Shown piece after piece: positions 61,484 to 64,000 of a DNA stretch of 64,000 bases (the stretch's first letter is position 1; each line of letters opens with the position of its first letter). This stretch comes from Rhyacichthys aspro (lineage: Eukaryota > Chordata > Actinopteri > Gobiiformes > Rhyacichthyidae), in the NCBI GenBank assembly GCA_036850595.1, contig CM072161.1, forward strand, positions 7,337,905 through 7,401,904, given 5' to 3'. The notes under the pieces are model-generated. The model searched no databases. It was not told where the DNA came from and saw only the letters and a list, made by a program, of their open reading frames with translations. The translations under genes were made by a program, and so were the position numbers.

Positions 61484-63775
61484 GTGAGCAACACAGGCCT
61501 GCGTTTTATTTATTTATTTTTTTACATTTAGTTAGCCTCACTTAGCCCCCCCCCCAATAGAAGAGCACAAGCACCTCCAAAGTCAGATACGTGGGGGGAA
61601 AAAGGGGAACATACAGCACCAAATTTAACTAAACAACTTCTTTGTGTACCATTTAACTCCAGCTTAATGAAATAAATTACTTTAATTGTTCTTCTGGACA
61701 GTACAGAAGCCCGCTTTGATGCTAACAAGTGTCAGTAGGAAGTGTCAGGTCCCGTGACAGACACGGTGCACGCTGGGACATCAGCTGACATAAAGGCCAT
61801 TCAAACGTGTTGACCCCGACAGCTTTGTGATGATTAAATTCTACTTCTTAATCACATATAGTTGTTTTGTAGCTGCAAGAGCTAGCCTTTTAATGGATTG
61901 TTCAGTTCCTTCCCAATGTTTTACTCATAGTATTTCAGCACACTCCAAGTTTAGAGAAGCAGATATGCCCAACAATTGAGTCAAATTGCTTTATACGGGG
62001 CCAATGACTATTTTATTTTAAGTATTTAATATTTAAAACACTGATTAGTTCACTGTCCATTTTAGTGTGTGTTCCATAGGGTCAGAGACAAGAAATCAGT
62101 CATATAATGATAAAAATGCGTGCAGATACAGTACTGTGCAAAAGTTTTAGACAGATGTGAAGATATGCAGTAAGTAAAGATTGCTGTCAACACTATATAA
62201 TTAAAATGTTTGGGTTTTTTTTAAATCAATTTACAAAATGGAAAAGTGAGTGAAGAGACAAAAACTTCCAATTTATAAAGTGATTAAGGAGTACTCCTGA
62301 CGTAGTGGTGTAACCCTGATCCCAACATCATAAACTAAGTTCTTTCTTAGATTTGATGGTCTGGTTTAGTCCAGTTTGGCCTGGTTTTGTCTGGGATTCT
62401 CCAAATGTTTGAACAGAACCTGCCCAGTTCCTTCAAAAATGGAGACAGTGGAACAACTAGAACTGTTGCTGTTTTGAGGCAAAGTCACACCAACTATTGA
62501 TTTAAGTGAAATTTGTAAACCAATAAAAATCAACATACTTTACAACATACTTTTTAGTTTACTTTACTTTTCATATTGATATCTGCATAAAACCTTTGCA
62601 GTGTACAAAGTTAGTTTAAAGGGTTCCATAGAAAACTCACATCCTGTGCTTTGTACGTCTTCTTCTCTGTCTAAACTGACCATTACCTTCTGTAGAGAAT
62701 AAGTTATCTACCCCAGGGTCTCCTATAAACATCCAAAATACAGCACTGCTTTGTTAATATGCATTATCATTCAGAACTAATCTTTTCCGTGCACAAGGGT
62801 CACATTTGTAATTTATGTGCATTTGGGCATGTTTTCATACAGAAAACATTGTATTGTAAAGACTTTAAAAAATGTAATTGAGCCATTACTGCTGTCTTTA
62901 CTCATCACTACCTTTATTTGCTCTCTGTGATGTGTTTTAGATGCCTTTAGTCAGGATATTTAGAGCTTTGCCTCATGCTTGAATGTGTCTCTGTGTTTCT
63001 AGAGCTGTACTATGACAGAGGAAACCACCACGAGTTTGTATCTCTTGTGAAAGACTTGGCTCGTCCGGGAGAACTCACCCAGTCACAGACGTTCGACTTT
63101 GAGTTCACGCACGTGGAGAAGCCCTACGAATCTTACACTGGACAGAATGTCAAATTACGGTTAGCCCCAGTGTTTACATTTCGAGCTCAGTTCTAAATAA
63201 TTCTTGATATAAAACATTTCCCTTTTGATTTATCTGTATATTTCTTTTGTATTGCTTTAACAAAATAACAAATAATCTATCTGTTCATCTTTTAATTTCC
63301 TTTGTAATTTAATCAGAGCCAACCACTTAATAATCTAGTGTATTTTTTTTTCTCTTAGCTATTTTCTGAGGGCGACAGTGAGCCGAAGACTGAATGACAT
63401 CAGCAAAGAACTGGACATTGTAGTCCACACACTCAGCACCTACCCTGAACTTAACTCCTCCATCAAGATGGAAGTGGGAATTGAGGACTGCCTACATATA
63501 GAGTTCGAGTACAATAAATCCAAGTATGGGTATATTCAAACCTTCTCGAAAACTGCATTTTGTATCGGGTTCTTGATGAATTGTGCGGTTCTCTTGCAGG
63601 TATCACTTAAAAGACGTGATAGTAGGAAAGATTTATTTTCTGCTGGTTAGAATTAAGATCAAACATATGGAGATAGACATCATTAAACGAGAGACGACGG
63701 GCACCGGGCCAAATGTCTACCACGAGAACGACACCATAGCCAAGTATGAAATCATGGACGGTGCACCAGTCAGAG
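61261..63775 (+). CDS. vps26b: VPS26B retromer subunit, first four coding exons (partial at right edge)
   Basis: VPS26 is the arrestin-like subunit of the retromer cargo-recognition trimer (VPS26-VPS35-VPS29), which recycles receptors from endosomes. Coding exons: 61,261-61,483; 63,003-63,159; 63,359-63,523; 63,600-63,775, all with GT/AG junctions and in frame. They give 240 codons of about 336. The start MSFFGFGQS is typical of VPS26B, whereas VPS26A begins with a longer G-G-F-F-G-P version. Later segments ELYYDRGNHHEFVSLVKDLA, HVEKPYESYTGQNVKLRYFL, MEVGIEDCLHIEFEYNKSKY and TIAKYEIMDGAPVRG match VPS26B almost residue for residue. The N-terminal arrestin fold is complete and the C-terminal fold is cut by the window. 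Intron 3 is only 76 bp. Teleosts can carry more than one vps26b-like copy, so the exact paralogue is open. Confidence 0.93.
61484..63002 (+). other. vps26b: vps26b intron 1
   Basis: A 1.5-kb intron with a C-run (61,547-61,555) and a degraded Tc1 element (62,127-62,606). No other exon is seen. Confidence 0.8.
62127..62606 (+). mobile_element. internally deleted Tc1/mariner element in vps26b intron 1
   Basis: The left end TACAGTACTGTGCAAAAGTT and the right end CATAAAACCTTTGCAGTGTA are imperfect inverted copies of the Tc1-type CAGTACTGTGCAAAAGTCTT terminus. Between them, AACAGAACCTGCCCAGTTCC then TTCAAAAAT corresponds to the carboxyl end of a Tc1 transposase gene, and GTTTTGAGGCAAAGTCACAC then CAACTATTGATTTAA is the characteristic sequence after it. 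At about 480 bp, most of the 1.3-1.6-kb element, including the catalytic region, is missing. It is inert. Confidence 0.8.
63003..63159 (+). CDS. vps26b: vps26b coding exon 2
   Basis: It encodes ELYYDRGNHHEFVSLVKDLA, then RPGELTQSQTFDFEF and VEKPYESYTGQNVKL. Acceptor TTTCTAG and donor TTACG|GTTAGC, continuing in frame into exon 3. Confidence 0.95.
63359..63523 (+). CDS. vps26b: vps26b coding exon 3
   Basis: It encodes YFLRATVSRRLNDISKELD, IVVHTLSTYPELNSSIKMEV and GIEDCLHIEFEYNKS. Acceptor TCTCTTAG and donor CCAA|GTATGG. The following intron is 76 bp. Confidence 0.95.
63600..63775 (+). CDS. vps26b: vps26b coding exon 4
   Basis: It encodes YHLKDVIVGKIYFLLVRIKI, KHMEIDIIKRETTGTGPNVY and HENDTIAKYEIMDGAPVR, ending with donor AGAG|GTAACT. 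The remaining exons lie to the right of the window. Confidence 0.95.
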
Positions 63776-64000
63776 GTAACTATCAGAGCTTTGTATACTG
63801 CTGCATGTAAGAGAACATCCCATTTTTTGAAGGAAATTCTGCATTCACTTTAAAAAAACACCAAATACCAAAATGTATATAAATAGAATAATAAAAGAAT
63901 ATGGTGATACAAAGTTGTACAGTTGGTATGAATTGATATAATCCATACTAAACTTTTTACCATTCAGTACATAGCCTTGAAATTATAACATATGTAGCCT
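63776..64000 (+). other. vps26b: vps26b intron 4, start only
   Basis: AT-rich intronic sequence running to the window edge. No acceptor followed by the expected E-S-I-P-I-R-L-F-L coding sequence is reached. Confidence 0.8.

Noticed and set aside
61075..61494. 139-codon minus-strand open frame
   Set aside because: Antisense to vps26b exon 1 and its promoter, with no known domain.
61261..63775. Assignment as VPS26A
   Set aside because: The MSFFGFGQS start, ELYYDRGNHHEF and TGTGPNVYHENDTIA follow VPS26B, not VPS26A.
1..64000. CRISPR arrays, operons, prophage or other prokaryotic systems
   Set aside because: Spliced vertebrate genes and fish transposons show this is an animal nuclear genome; no regularly spaced repeat array is present.
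1..64000. Endogenous retrovirus or full-length LINE
   Set aside because: No long terminal repeat pair, reverse transcriptase or integrase coding trace was seen; only short DNA-transposon and SINE remnants.

Overview
This window is vertebrate nuclear DNA and almost certainly from a ray-finned (teleost) fish. It carries two intron-containing genes whose exons translate into vertebrate-specific proteins. Several introns are very short (76-138 bp), there is one very large first intron, and repeats typical of fish genomes are scattered through it (a degraded Tc1 element, small hAT-like elements, an L2/tRNA-type SINE and the short GGTGCAGTGTGTAG family). The species cannot be named from the sequence. 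A percomorph-like fish is an inference from the repeat types.

Layout. Bases 1-28,790 contain no coding exon that I can support. This stretch holds simple repeats, decayed small transposons and single-copy-looking DNA. jam3 (junctional adhesion molecule 3, JAM-C) starts on the + strand at 28,994. Its first coding exon is only 49 nt and is followed by a 23.6-kb intron 1 (29,043-52,634). Exons 2-9 are then packed into 3.5 kb (52,635-56,165). All nine coding exons join in frame with GT/AG junctions to give a complete 302-residue protein: signal peptide, two Ig domains, one membrane segment, and a short tail ending in the PDZ ligand S-S-F-V-I. A 3'UTR of about 2.5 kb runs to polyadenylation signals at 58,465 and 58,663.

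A 2.4-2.6-kb intergenic gap follows. vps26b (retromer subunit VPS26B) starts on the + strand at 61,261. Four coding exons (240 codons) are visible and the gene runs off the right edge. In the human genome NCAPD3 lies between JAM3 and VPS26B; here there is no room for it.

The two genes are not an operon and do not obviously work together. JAM-C is a cell-surface adhesion protein of tight junctions, vascular cells and myoblasts, and VPS26B is a cytosolic endosomal sorting protein. Their adjacency is conserved synteny. I did not find a new biological system. The more interesting points are the altered gene order, possible regulatory sites at the jam3 start (an RFX X-box, and a YY1-type motif over the start codon), three Pumilio-type sites in the jam3 3'UTR, and several small transposons recognisable by their ends.
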